Shown: positions 1-7,536, counted from the stretch's first letter. The stretch: 20,013 bases of DNA from DAOUFU01 sp034429275 (GCA_034429275.1 DAOUFU010000040.1:1-20013); one strand, 5' to 3'. Translations and numbers: made by a program. The notes: a model not told the origin generated them from the sequence alone.

Positions 1-634
1 GCATGGCTACCATCGCGCCCAGATAGGTCGCCGACTTGCCATAGTTGGGCTGATCGAGCGTCCCCACCACAATCAGCACACTCGGCCCCTGCTCGGCGTG
101 GGCCGCGCCGATGGCCGAGGCCAGTTCCAGCGTGTTCTCATAGGTCAGCGCCAGGTATTCGGCGGTGGTATCAGTCCAGGTGGCCTGGCCCAGCAGGCGG
201 ATGTTGCCGATCACGTCCTGGGGCGTCAGCGTCATCACCATCATGGTCGGCGCGATGTCTTCTAGCTGGGGCAGAATATCCATCTGAAGCTGCGCGTTGG
301 CAATGATCAGGTCGGGTTCCAACGCGGCAATGGCTTCCAGCGCAGGGGCATAGCCGGTGCCGATCACTGGCAGGCCAGCGGCGGCGGGCGGAAAGTCCAT
401 GTCGGCGGTGACACCCACCGGCGTCACGCCCAGCGCAAACAGCATTTCATTGATCGATTTGCTCAGGCCGATGACCTTTTGCGGTGCAGACTCCAGCGTC
501 ACCTGGCGGCCCACAAAATCGGTGATCGTGCGGGGACCACTATCCTGGGCCAGAGCCGCAGGGGCCGTCACACTCAGCGCCAACACGACAGCCAGCGCGA
601 TCCATCCAAACCGGCGAATCGGCAAACGGTTCAT
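1..634 (-). CDS. ABC transporter periplasmic substrate-binding protein, Fe-siderophore/B12 class (3' end beyond window)
   Basis: The frame is open from ATG at 634 to the window edge, giving 211 visible residues. Residues 1-29 are a signal peptide (RR-rich start, hydrophobic core, ALA before the mature QDSGP); there is no lipobox Cys. The mature start (TITDFVGRQVTL, then QKVIGLSKSINEMLFALG) and the later EALAALEPDLII-like stretch (here EAIAALEPDLIIAN) are typical of the PF01497 periplasmic binding family (FepB/BtuF/FhuD type), which delivers ferric siderophores, haem or cobalamin to an inner-membrane ABC importer. Which ligand cannot be told. An AAGGAGA ribosome site lies 9 nt before the ATG. 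A predicted promoter (692-720) and an AT-rich dyad (725-761) sit just upstream, so this gene is probably transcribed and regulated separately from the TIR gene. The permease and ATPase would be expected to the left, outside the window. Confidence 0.88.
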   Translation of the reverse strand, partial: MNRLPIRRFGWIALAVVLALSVTAPAALAQDSGPRTITDFVGRQVTLESAPQKVIGLSKSINEMLFALGVTPVGVTADMDFPPAAAGLPVIGTGYAPALEAIAALEPDLIIANAQLQMDILPQLEDIAPTMMVMTLTPQDVIGNIRLLGQATWTDTTAEYLALTYENTLELASAIGAAHAEQGPSVLIVVGTLDQPNYGKSATYLGAMVAM

Positions 635-691
635 ACAGAAATGTCTCCTTGTGTGCCAGTCATGCAGAGGAAAACCTACGCAACATCCCCG

Positions 692-720
692 ATTTTAACG
701 GCACGCCGGATGAGTGACAA
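692..720 (-). promoter_or_regulatory. Predicted sigma70-type promoter of the substrate-binding protein gene
   Basis: Read on the minus strand, TTGTCA (715-720) and TAAAAT (692-697) are separated by exactly 17 nt; each matches the consensus at five of six positions. Transcription would start near 685, about 50 nt before the ATG at 634. Promoter assignment is inference from the motif only. Confidence 0.6.
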
Positions 721-724
721 TTCA

Positions 725-761
725 AAAATCTACTAAAATCTGTGCGATTTTTGTAGATTTT
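725..761. promoter_or_regulatory. AT-rich nested inverted repeat, operator candidate (or terminator of the TIR gene)
   Basis: Arms AAAATCTAC (725-733) and GTAGATTTT (753-761) are perfect inverted copies. Inside them AAAATC (735-740) and GATTTT (746-751) form a second perfect pair around TGTGC, with a single T-T mismatch between the two stems. The dyad abuts the -35 box of the substrate-binding gene, with its centre near -58. It also begins 31 nt after the TIR gene stop, so a terminator role is possible, although no T-run follows apart from the stem itself. A one-mismatch copy of the arm (AAAACCTAC, 671-679) lies just past the predicted start of transcription. A metal- or cofactor-responsive regulator would fit the gene, but the motif was not matched to a known regulator. 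Confidence 0.6.
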
Positions 762-792
762 GGGAGAAAAGTTTGTTTTCCCGGTCCCATGA

Positions 793-3700
793 TCAAAGGG
801 CAAGGGCTGCGTCCAGGCCGCTGGCGGTTCCCAGGTCGCGCAGGCTCTCCTGGTAGCGCTGAGCTTTGTGCGGCAGCCCTAGCTGTGTATAGATTTCGCA
901 GGCTTTCTCCAGGTTTTCGCGGGCATTATCCTCGCTGCCCAATTCCAGGTAGGCATTGGCCAGGGCGCAGCGGCAGGAAGCTTCTCCCATCCGGAACTGG
1001 ATATTCTGAGCGATCGCCAGCGATTCTCCCAGCGGTTTCAGTGCGTCGATCACCAGCTCCGGGCTGCCGCTTTGCTGGCCGCTCTGCAGCGAGACCCGGC
1101 CCAGCCCGTTCAGGGCATAGACACATTCGCGCGGGCTGTCCATAGCCCTGGCCATCTCCAGCGCCTGCTCATAGTAGCGGATGGCGATGGCCTCATCGCC
1201 GGGCTGCATCCGGCGCGCGTAGGCGTTTCCCAGCCCGATCAACGCGAAGACCTCTCCGCGCGGGTTGCCGATCTCGCGGGCGATTTCCAGCCCCTGCAGC
1301 AGGTACTCGATCCCCTTTTCGATGCCCCCCGGCCCGGCTTCGGGGTCGTAAATGAACACGGTGCCCAGGTTGCTGCGCGCGTTGCCCTCGCCGCGCCGAT
1401 TCAGGGTATCCCCCGCCATTTTTAGCGCCTTCTCGAACTTTTCGCGCGCAAGCTGGAAGTCGCTGGGATGGTCGGCGCTCGCCGGGCGGCCCATGCGTAC
1501 CTGCATCAGTCCCCACCCGTTGAGCGCGTAGATCTGGCAGTGAATATCGCCCAGGTTCTCGGCCATATCCAGCGAGACCTGGTAATAGCTGGCGGCGTCC
1601 TCGTAATTGGCAGCAGACTGGCTCCAATCGCGGTAGACATTGGCCAGTTGGCCCAGCCGTCGCGCTTCGCGGCGGCGGTCACCCACGTCGCGGTGGATTT
1701 TCAGCGCTTCTTTGAGCCGCTCTTCTGCCTCCTTGTATCTCCCCTTATGAAAGTCCACATTCCCCAGGTTGCCCAGGTGCCGCCCATAGCGCCGCTGGTC
1801 GATCTCCTGGGCCTGGTTGTGGGCGCGCGTATAATGTTCGAGCGCTTCGTCGTAGTGCCCCTGGTCGCACAGCATATTCCCGATGTTGCCCAGCGTGACA
1901 CTTTGCTCCGGGTCGTTGACTTCCTCGCGCAGCCTGAGCGCCTCGGCGTAGCACATCCCCGCGACGGCGTAGTAACCCATATCGGCGTAGGTGACGCCCA
2001 TGTAGCTCAGCAGCAGGGCGCGCTGTTTTTTGCGATCGTCCTCTTGCACGAGCGCGCCGGGAACCCCCTCTGGGCGGGCGGGAGCGCCTTTGTCCAGTTC
2101 GGCCACCAGGCGCAGCGCCCGCTCGAAGTCGAACAGCGCCGCCTGAAATTGCGAGATGTTGTGCAGGGCCTGGGCGCGGTTGCCCAGCACGCGCGCCAAC
2201 ATCCACCGGTCGCGCAGGTTCTCCGCGATCTGCTTGGCGGCGTTGTAATGGTCGAGCGCTTCCTTATAGTCGCCCAGCTCGTTGTATGCACGGCCCAGGC
2301 GCATCCGCAGCTCACCGGCTTTGGGTGTGTCGGGCGGATCGTCGCGCATGGTCTCGTACACCAGCGAGAGCAGCTTACGCACATAGGGCTGGTAGCCGCG
2401 CATGTTCAGGAAATGATGGCGCTCCCAGCACAGCTTTTCCGCCATGTGGAGCACATCTTTTCGCCGGTTTTTCTGGGTAGCCGCCCACTCCGCCGCCTTG
2501 ACGATGTTCTCGCGCTCGATATCCAGGTATTTGAAGTGGTCCGGGTTCTGCGAGCCGTCGCTGTAAGCATCCACGAACGCGATATAGGCATCGAGCGCCC
2601 GGCTCTGGAGCATTTGCAGGCGCTTTTCATTTTGGGCCAGGTGCTGGCGCAAAAAGACGCGGCCCGATTCGTGGATGGAATATTCGACCATCGGCCCGTC
2701 TTGTGGGTGGCGCGTGATCAGCGAATAGCTGGCCAGGGCGTCCAGGATCGTCGGGTCGGGATCATCCTGGGCGCGGGCGGGCTCCGTCAGAATATGCGCG
2801 GTGGCGGTGGTTGCCCATGTTGCTCCGAAGACCTCTAACAGCCTGCGCTCTCTGGCGTCGAGCCGGTCAAAGGCGACTCGCAGCATCAGCCGGTGACGGG
2901 GATGCTGCTGGGCGGCCTGGCCCAGCAGGTCGAACAGCGCGCCTGGGCTGATTTTGCCGGTGCGGACCATGCTGGCGGCGATTTCCACCATCAACGGGTG
3001 ATTCTCCAACAGGTCGAAGTGAGCATCCAGCGCGGTGCTGTCGGGCAGGCCCGCGCGCATTCGGAAGAGCTGGCGCGCGCTCTCCGGCGTCAACGGCAGC
3101 ACTTCCAACGATTGGCCCACGTCCAGCCGGGTCTGGCTGGTCATCAAGACGGCGCAGCGCGGAGCCTCACCCCATTCGCTGTATTCCCCGTTGGGCATGT
3201 CGCTCACTTCCAGGAACAGGTTGTGCACAAATTCGCCTACCGGCTGCCCGGCGCGCACGTCGTCCAGCACGACCAGATCGACGGCGTGCTTGATCAGCAG
3301 CATCCGCAGCTTTTTGTACTGGTCGCTCTTGCCGATCAGTGTCAGGTAGGGCACCTGGAACACCACGCCCATATCCTGAAACAGCGTGCTCCATCCCTGC
3401 GCACGTTCACCGACGGCCAGCCAGAGCACACGTTTACCGCTGTCTTCCCATTCGTGCGCCAGTCTGGCCGCCAGCATCGTTTTGCCGATGCCATCCGGGC
3501 CGTACAGCGCGACGATAGAGGCTGTCGAGGCCAGCATCTCCTCGACCTGCGCCTTGAGCGCCTCCTGGCCAACCATGGGATGCTGAAAGGACGGAATGAC
3601 CGGCCAGCGCGGGGCCTCGCTGGTCTCCAGCAGGATTTGAGGGCGGCGCAGCACGTGCACGATCTGCGTGATCAACCGGTCGAGGTTGGTGTCGAACTGA

Positions 3701-4041
3701 TCGCGCAGGTCCACATGCTGCCGCCCGGAAGCCAGCAGCGGCACGCTGCCTAACGGTACATCGTCGATCCGCGCGGCGAAGATCGGCTTGCCCAGGTTGT
3801 GCAGCCGATCCAGTTCCCGGCGAACGACCGAATCCAGGGCCGCCGACGACACGGAGAGGATCACCAGCCCGACGCGGCAGTCGCGGATGGCGCGCTCGAT
3901 CGCCGTCTGCCAGTCGGCCCCCAGCTCGATCTCGCGGTCGATCCAGGTGGTGATCTTCGCCGCTTTCAGGCGTTCGTTGATCTTCAGCGCGATGTCCCGG
4001 TCCCTGCTCGAATAGGAAATGAACAACTCGGCCATCACCAT
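793..4041 (-). CDS. TIR-NB-ARC-TPR protein (STAND NTPase, NLR-like)
   Basis: Start is set at ATG 4041 (1082 aa): GGAGAG lies 5 nt upstream. A longer frame from TTG 4071 has no ribosome site, and ATG 4035 is an alternative. Residues 4-130 are a TIR domain: MAELFISYSSRD opening, TWIDREI, and an SxxALDSVVRREL segment whose Glu76 sits where TIR NADases carry the catalytic Glu. Residues ~155-420 are an NB-ARC STAND ATPase with Walker A GPDGIGKT (181-188), Walker B DLVVLDD (255-261), sensor MTSQTR (300-305) and ENHPL (346-350). A helical segment leads to about eleven TPR-like repeats (576-1070), the last degenerate. Architecture known from the family: TPRs sense a ligand, NB-ARC oligomerises, TIR cleaves NAD+ or signals. 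An antiphage role is inference. It lies 127 nt after the Nudix gene; no clear own promoter was seen. The frame is intact. Confidence 0.92.
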   Translation of the reverse strand: MVMAELFISYSSRDRDIALKINERLKAAKITTWIDREIELGADWQTAIERAIRDCRVGLVILSVSSAALDSVVRRELDRLHNLGKPIFAARIDDVPLGSVPLLASGRQHVDLRDQFDTNLDRLITQIVHVLRRPQILLETSEAPRWPVIPSFQHPMVGQEALKAQVEEMLASTASIVALYGPDGIGKTMLAARLAHEWEDSGKRVLWLAVGERAQGWSTLFQDMGVVFQVPYLTLIGKSDQYKKLRMLLIKHAVDLVVLDDVRAGQPVGEFVHNLFLEVSDMPNGEYSEWGEAPRCAVLMTSQTRLDVGQSLEVLPLTPESARQLFRMRAGLPDSTALDAHFDLLENHPLMVEIAASMVRTGKISPGALFDLLGQAAQQHPRHRLMLRVAFDRLDARERRLLEVFGATWATTATAHILTEPARAQDDPDPTILDALASYSLITRHPQDGPMVEYSIHESGRVFLRQHLAQNEKRLQMLQSRALDAYIAFVDAYSDGSQNPDHFKYLDIERENIVKAAEWAATQKNRRKDVLHMAEKLCWERHHFLNMRGYQPYVRKLLSLVYETMRDDPPDTPKAGELRMRLGRAYNELGDYKEALDHYNAAKQIAENLRDRWMLARVLGNRAQALHNISQFQAALFDFERALRLVAELDKGAPARPEGVPGALVQEDDRKKQRALLLSYMGVTYADMGYYAVAGMCYAEALRLREEVNDPEQSVTLGNIGNMLCDQGHYDEALEHYTRAHNQAQEIDQRRYGRHLGNLGNVDFHKGRYKEAEERLKEALKIHRDVGDRRREARRLGQLANVYRDWSQSAANYEDAASYYQVSLDMAENLGDIHCQIYALNGWGLMQVRMGRPASADHPSDFQLAREKFEKALKMAGDTLNRRGEGNARSNLGTVFIYDPEAGPGGIEKGIEYLLQGLEIAREIGNPRGEVFALIGLGNAYARRMQPGDEAIAIRYYEQALEMARAMDSPRECVYALNGLGRVSLQSGQQSGSPELVIDALKPLGESLAIAQNIQFRMGEASCRCALANAYLELGSEDNARENLEKACEIYTQLGLPHKAQRYQESLRDLGTASGLDAALAL

Positions 4042-4168
4042 CTGCTCTCCAAAAAAGAACCAATCATTCAAGAAGTAAACTTTGCCAGGTGCGAGAAGAG
4101 GGGATTGCCGGGGGTGATGAGCCGCACCCTGTGAGCTTACCGGGCACCCGCACGGTGCCTATCCACCG
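4042..4168 (-). other. Intergenic spacer between Nudix and TIR genes
   Basis: This 127-nt spacer separates two same-strand genes. It contains one small inverted repeat, GGCACC (4143-4148) with GGTGCC (4154-4159) around a 5-nt loop, lying 10 nt after the Nudix stop. No T-run follows on the minus strand, so it is a poor intrinsic terminator. No convincing -35/-10 pair was found, so transcriptional linkage of the two genes remains open. Confidence 0.4.
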
Positions 4169-4633
4169 TTAACCGGTAGCCCGCTGGTGGCCGGCGACAG
4201 TCCACCACTGGCCCGCCAGTCGCTGCGCCAGCGGGGTGAACAGCGGCTCCGGCAGGTGGGCCGGGTCGAACCAGCCCACCTGGTCCAGTTCGTCTGGTGC
4301 GGCGATAAATGCCGTGCTCGTCTCGTCCCACTGGGCATCGAACCACAGCGTGACGTAGTGCAACCCATGTTCGGGAAACAGGTCGTTGGTCAGGCCGCGC
4401 AGAGTCACATCCACAATGCGGACCCCAGTCTCTTCTTCGGCTTCGCGCGCGGCGCACACGTCCGGCGCTTCACCAAAATCCAGGTGCCCGCCAGGGGTAG
4501 ACCAGGTGCCCTCGCCGTGCGCGTTTTTGCGCCGGACCAGCAGCACTCGCCCATCCGCCCGCGTGATCCACACACCGACGCCAACGCGGGGCGCGTGCAC
4601 GGCAAAGTCCGCTGATGCTAGGGGATCGGTCAT
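4169..4633 (-). CDS. Nudix hydrolase, NUDT15-like nucleotide diphosphatase
   Basis: ATG 4633 gives 154 aa, normal for a single-domain Nudix enzyme; AGAGA stands about 8 nt upstream. The frame continues upstream into the phosphatase coding region but that part is a shadow. The Nudix box is complete: G49-x5-E55-x7-R63-E64-A-E66-E67-E68-T-G70-V, providing the Mg-binding glutamates. The STPGGHLDFGE lead-in and the HYVTLWF strand after it resemble the NUDT15/MutT-like group that hydrolyses (oxidised) nucleoside triphosphates to monophosphates; ADP-ribose pyrophosphatases are another Nudix group and cannot be ruled out by eye. It follows the PP2C stop by 10 nt, so the two are almost certainly cotranscribed. 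The TIR STAND gene lies next downstream, which makes a nucleotide-metabolism link tempting but unproven. Confidence 0.9.
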   Translation of the reverse strand: MTDPLASADFAVHAPRVGVGVWITRADGRVLLVRRKNAHGEGTWSTPGGHLDFGEAPDVCAAREAEEETGVRIVDVTLRGLTNDLFPEHGLHYVTLWFDAQWDETSTAFIAAPDELDQVGWFDPAHLPEPLFTPLAQRLAGQWWTVAGHQRATG

Positions 4634-4643
4634 AGTCGTTCTC

Positions 4644-6602
4644 TCACTGCGCCGCCAGCAGCACCTGTGCCACCCAGCCGGTACGATCGTTGCTGAATTC
4701 GATCTGCCACCACCAATGCTCGCCGGAAGCCACCGGCCCGGCCAGCACCTTGCCCGTTTCCCCGGCCAGCACCGACCCGACCTCACTGCACGCCTGCACA
4801 CTGGGCAGGCTGCACAGGTCGAGATTAACCTGCGCGACCACAATCGAGTTGATCGGGAACGAATCCGGGCCATAGGCGATGGTCGGCGTGGGCGAGGGAG
4901 TGTGCGTGGGCACTGCCGTCGCCGGGGTGCCGGGTGTGCCGGTCAATGTGGGCAGCGGAGTCGGGGTGAAGGAAGGCGTCGGCGTGGGCAGGCCCTCGTC
5001 CGGCAGGGGAATATCGGGCGGCTGCTGCTCAGTCGGCAGCGGGACTCCTGTCTCGCTGTCCACTACGGCGATTCGCCGGTGCAGGCTGGGGCCGTTCACC
5101 CAGCGCGCGTCCAGGCCCTGGTTGTCGATCACCTGGTACCAGGGACCCAGGGCAGGGGCGCGGTTCACCATCATCACGCGGTAGGTGTTCTCCGGCTCCA
5201 GCGGCGTATCCACCGCCGCGCTGATGCTCGGCTCTGCAAAGGTGGGGATCGGCTCGTCGCCCAATACCACAAACCACATGGCCTCGCTCATCTGGGGGCC
5301 ATAGGTGGGAACCGGGGTGGGCGGCGTCAGCGAGCGGATCGCCTGGGCGGCGGCAGTGGCGGCCTGGCTGTCTTGCAGCGCGGTATTCGTCTGGATGATG
5401 TATTCCTGGGCGGTTGCCGTCTGCATGATGGCAATAGTCGCCGTTAGCTGCTCATCGGAGATGATGGTTGGGCTGGGTGCTGGCGTCGAAGGGCCATCAT
5501 CACCGGTGGTGATGAGCAGAATCACCACGATGGTGAAGAAGATCAACGCCAGCGCCGCACCGACTGCCGTGATTACTGCGTTGCCGCGCAGCAGCCGCCA
5601 CAGGTCGCGTACCGGGCCGGGGATCGACATCTCGTCCAACACCTTTGGCGAGCGCGGTGGGCGGCGGCGCAGCGAACGCGCGGGGCGCCCGCTGTCCGGT
5701 TCAGCCGCCTGCCTGCCGATGCGCTCGCTCCGACGAGGCACGCCCCACGAGTCCATCGGGTCGGCGATCTTATCCACCGCCAGGATCAGTTCATCATCCG
5801 GCCTGTCGCCCAGCCCGGCGATCTGCTCGTCCTCCGGCTCATCCCTGGCGACCATGTGCAGCACGATCACTGAGACATTATCCGCGCCGCCGCGCTGATT
5901 GGCGGTGGCGATCAACTGGCGCACTGCTGCATCCGGCGGCAGCGCTGTCGCCACCTGCTCGATCTCATCCGGCGGCATGTAGCGCGTCAGGCCATCGCTG
6001 CACAACACGACGATGTCCCCATCGCGCAGCCGCCCCGTGATGATATCCACTTTGACGGCGGGCTGGCTGCCCAGCGCGCGCACCAGCTTGTGACCTGCGG
6101 GATCACCATCGGGTAGCGGGAGACCTTCTTCCTGCCGTTGGTTTGCCAGGGTGTGATCCTGGGTAAGCTGGCGTGTATGGCCGCCGCGCATCAAGTAGGC
6201 CGGGCTGTCGCCCACGTTGCCGATGACCAGTTCATCGCCGCGCACCACCGCCGCGACCACCGTTGTCGCCATGATCTGGGGCGGCACATGCTCTTGCCCC
6301 TCGGAGAAAATGACGTTGTTAGCCTCGGCAATGGCGCGCGCCAGCCGGTCCGGCGGATCGCCGGAGACCTGCGCATAGTAGCTGCTGATGATGGTGCTGA
6401 CCGCGTACTGGCTGGCAAGATCGCCCCCAGTCAATCCGCCTACACCGTCGGCCAGGACAAACAGCCGCCCAAGCTGGGCCAACTGCTCCGGGTTGGCCGG
6501 GATCGAATGGCCGATAGCGTCCTGGTTCTGTTTGCGTTTGAGGCCAGGGTCCGTGTCCATTGCTACACGGACTTCTAGCTCTTGGGTAGACGGCTGGCTC
6601 AT
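4644..6602 (-). CDS. Membrane-anchored PP2C-type Ser/Thr phosphatase with extracellular SH3-like domain
   Basis: ATG 6602 (TGAGGTG 8 nt upstream) gives 652 aa. Residues ~10-252 are a PPM/PP2C phosphatase: NQD (26-28), LADGVGG (50-56), a GDS motif (131-133), VVLCSDG (198-204) and GGADN (238-242), which supply the metal-binding aspartates. The usual GDSR is GDSP here, so the phosphate-contacting Arg may be absent or supplied elsewhere. A basic region (~286-320) leads to one membrane span (~342-366). Outside the membrane: an Ala/Thr/Gln-rich stretch, a WYQVIDNQG-type beta module (~440-510), a Pro/Thr linker of TPTP repeats (~538-575) and a C-terminal SH3b-like domain (~582-652) with C597 and C605. 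The topology (cytosolic catalytic part, external sensor) mirrors bacterial PASTA-type kinases and suggests a receptor phosphatase reversing Ser/Thr phosphorylation. The Nudix gene follows at 10 nt; an FHA gene lies upstream. Confidence 0.93.
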   Translation of the reverse strand: MSQPSTQELEVRVAMDTDPGLKRKQNQDAIGHSIPANPEQLAQLGRLFVLADGVGGLTGGDLASQYAVSTIISSYYAQVSGDPPDRLARAIAEANNVIFSEGQEHVPPQIMATTVVAAVVRGDELVIGNVGDSPAYLMRGGHTRQLTQDHTLANQRQEEGLPLPDGDPAGHKLVRALGSQPAVKVDIITGRLRDGDIVVLCSDGLTRYMPPDEIEQVATALPPDAAVRQLIATANQRGGADNVSVIVLHMVARDEPEDEQIAGLGDRPDDELILAVDKIADPMDSWGVPRRSERIGRQAAEPDSGRPARSLRRRPPRSPKVLDEMSIPGPVRDLWRLLRGNAVITAVGAALALIFFTIVVILLITTGDDGPSTPAPSPTIISDEQLTATIAIMQTATAQEYIIQTNTALQDSQAATAAAQAIRSLTPPTPVPTYGPQMSEAMWFVVLGDEPIPTFAEPSISAAVDTPLEPENTYRVMMVNRAPALGPWYQVIDNQGLDARWVNGPSLHRRIAVVDSETGVPLPTEQQPPDIPLPDEGLPTPTPSFTPTPLPTLTGTPGTPATAVPTHTPSPTPTIAYGPDSFPINSIVVAQVNLDLCSLPSVQACSEVGSVLAGETGKVLAGPVASGEHWWWQIEFSNDRTGWVAQVLLAAQ

Positions 6603-6839
6603 GAAAGCAGCACCTCAGGATGATCGTCAGAATAATCGAACGAAATGGGCAGTCCCACTCACAGACCATTTGCAAAGGCTTTTTGGGCCCTCATCCCGCG
6701 AACTCTTCTGGGTTCGCGTACCCTTTTGGGTTCGTTCCCCTTCTCGCTCTGGGAGACGGGGAAATGGACTGGTTTTCCCTCGCCTGAGGGAGAGGGAACC
6801 GGCGTAAGCCGGTAGGGTGAGGGCTTCTTGAATGGTCTC
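6603..6839. other. Intergenic region between FHA and PP2C genes
   Basis: This 237-nt non-coding stretch is mostly occupied by the structured element at 6687-6824. The remaining ~85 nt next to the PP2C start contains TGGG-CAGT-CCCA (6646-6657), a small dyad on the PP2C leader side. I found no strong -35/-10 pair, so whether PP2C has its own promoter or is read through from the FHA gene is undecided. Confidence 0.5.
6687..6824. repeat. Structured intergenic element (MITE/REP-like) with terminal inverted repeats and three internal hairpins
   Basis: The ends GCCCTCA (6687-6693) and TGAGGGC (6818-6824) are perfect inverted copies; after a one-base bulge, CCC (6695-6697) and GGG (6815-6817) extend the stem, although these bases also border internal hairpin 1. 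Inside lie: CGCGAAC/GTTCGCG (6697-6703, 6712-6718); an 11-bp stem with one mismatch, TTCCCCTTCTC/GAGACGGGGAA (6735-6745, 6753-6763); CCCTC/GAGGG (6777-6781, 6786-6790); and ACCGGC-GTAA-GCCGGT (6798-6813) with a GNRA-type loop. The CCGGCGTAAGCCGG...GGTGAGGGC ending is, from memory, like a dispersed intergenic repeat seen in several GC-rich bacterial genomes; this was not checked. No open reading frame occupies it. CTTTTTG (6679-6685) and CTTCTTG (6824-6830) flank or overlap the ends and could be an imperfect target duplication. Confidence 0.7.
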
Positions 6840-7487
6840 TCAATCCGTTATGGTTTTGAAGACAAAAAGCGTATCGCCCAGCAAAATCTCGTCATTCTCG
6901 TTCAAGGGCGTAGCCGCGCGCACGGTTTTCCCGTTGATGATCACCGGGTTGGTCGGCGCGAACGGCCACAGATGAAATGCCAGCGTGCCGGAGAGACGCG
7001 CGCCGCTTGTCTCGCCCACCGGCTCGATGGTGAAGCGGGCGTGCTGGCGCGAGAGCTTGGGATCGATCCAGCGCAGGTCACCTTCGCGCCCGATGATCTG
7101 CCCATGCTTGACAGCCAGCACCTCGCCGCGCCGGTCGGGCGGCTCTTTGACGATCAGCCAGCCGAGGGGCAGGCGCTGACCCTCGGCTAGCGGCGGCGCT
7201 TCGAGCGCGGTGCCGTCTGGGGCCTGCGCGGGCGCGACTTCGGTCACCTGGGGGCCTTCCGGCTCGACCGTCTCGCGGTGGAACTCGTCGGGCGGTGCCT
7301 CCTGCTTGCGATCGTCGGGCGCGCCATCCTGCTTTTCCGGGCGAGGGCGCGTGCGCGGGCGATAGCTCGGCAGCGGCGGTGGCCCAAAGGCGCGCCGCTG
7401 CGGGTCTTCGCGCGCGCAGAACGGGCAGGACGTATGCGGCGGATCAAACGGCCCGTGTTTGGGGCAAAACCCACCCCCCTTGCTCAT
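6840..7487 (-). CDS. Zinc-ribbon plus FHA domain protein
   Basis: ATG 7487 is chosen because AGGAGAG stands 5 nt upstream; an in-frame GTG at 7517 has no such site. The 215-aa protein opens with a compact Cys/His cluster (C8, H11, H18, C21, C24; pattern CPKHG...HTSCPFC), a probable zinc ribbon. Residues ~30-105 are Pro/Glu/Arg-rich and probably disordered. Residues ~108-215 form an FHA domain: IIGRE (131-135), the SRQH signature (146-149) and NG (185-186), which in this family bind phosphothreonine peptides. No signal peptide or membrane span is present, so it should be a cytosolic reader of Ser/Thr phosphorylation. The PP2C phosphatase is the next gene on the same strand, which supports a shared phospho-signalling role, although no kinase gene lies in the window. 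Confidence 0.88.
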   Translation of the reverse strand: MSKGGGFCPKHGPFDPPHTSCPFCAREDPQRRAFGPPPLPSYRPRTRPRPEKQDGAPDDRKQEAPPDEFHRETVEPEGPQVTEVAPAQAPDGTALEAPPLAEGQRLPLGWLIVKEPPDRRGEVLAVKHGQIIGREGDLRWIDPKLSRQHARFTIEPVGETSGARLSGTLAFHLWPFAPTNPVIINGKTVRAATPLNENDEILLGDTLFVFKTITD

Positions 7488-7536
7488 GCCTGCTGCTCTC
7501 CTGGCCTGGCGGCTCACAGTCCTTTCTGCCTAGACC

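Noticed and set aside
1468..2838. 456-aa plus-strand open frame
   Set aside because: It is antisense to the TPR and NB-ARC coding region of the TIR gene, where codon periodicity and motifs clearly favour the minus strand; it has no recognisable domain.
4042..4071. Upstream TTG start for the TIR protein (10 extra residues)
   Set aside because: No ribosome site before the TTG, whereas GGAGAG is well placed before ATG 4041 and the TIR domain starts right after it.
4143..4159. Small GGCACC/GGTGCC hairpin as terminator of the Nudix gene
   Set aside because: Only 6 bp with no following T-run; recorded in the spacer entry but not called.
4879..5010. Low-complexity GT/GGGCG-rich tract, possible DNA repeat
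   Set aside because: It is explained by the Pro/Thr (TPTP) linker codons of the PP2C protein.
4386..5447. 353-aa plus-strand open frame
   Set aside because: Antisense to the Nudix and PP2C genes, with Arg/Gly/His-rich shadow composition and no domain.
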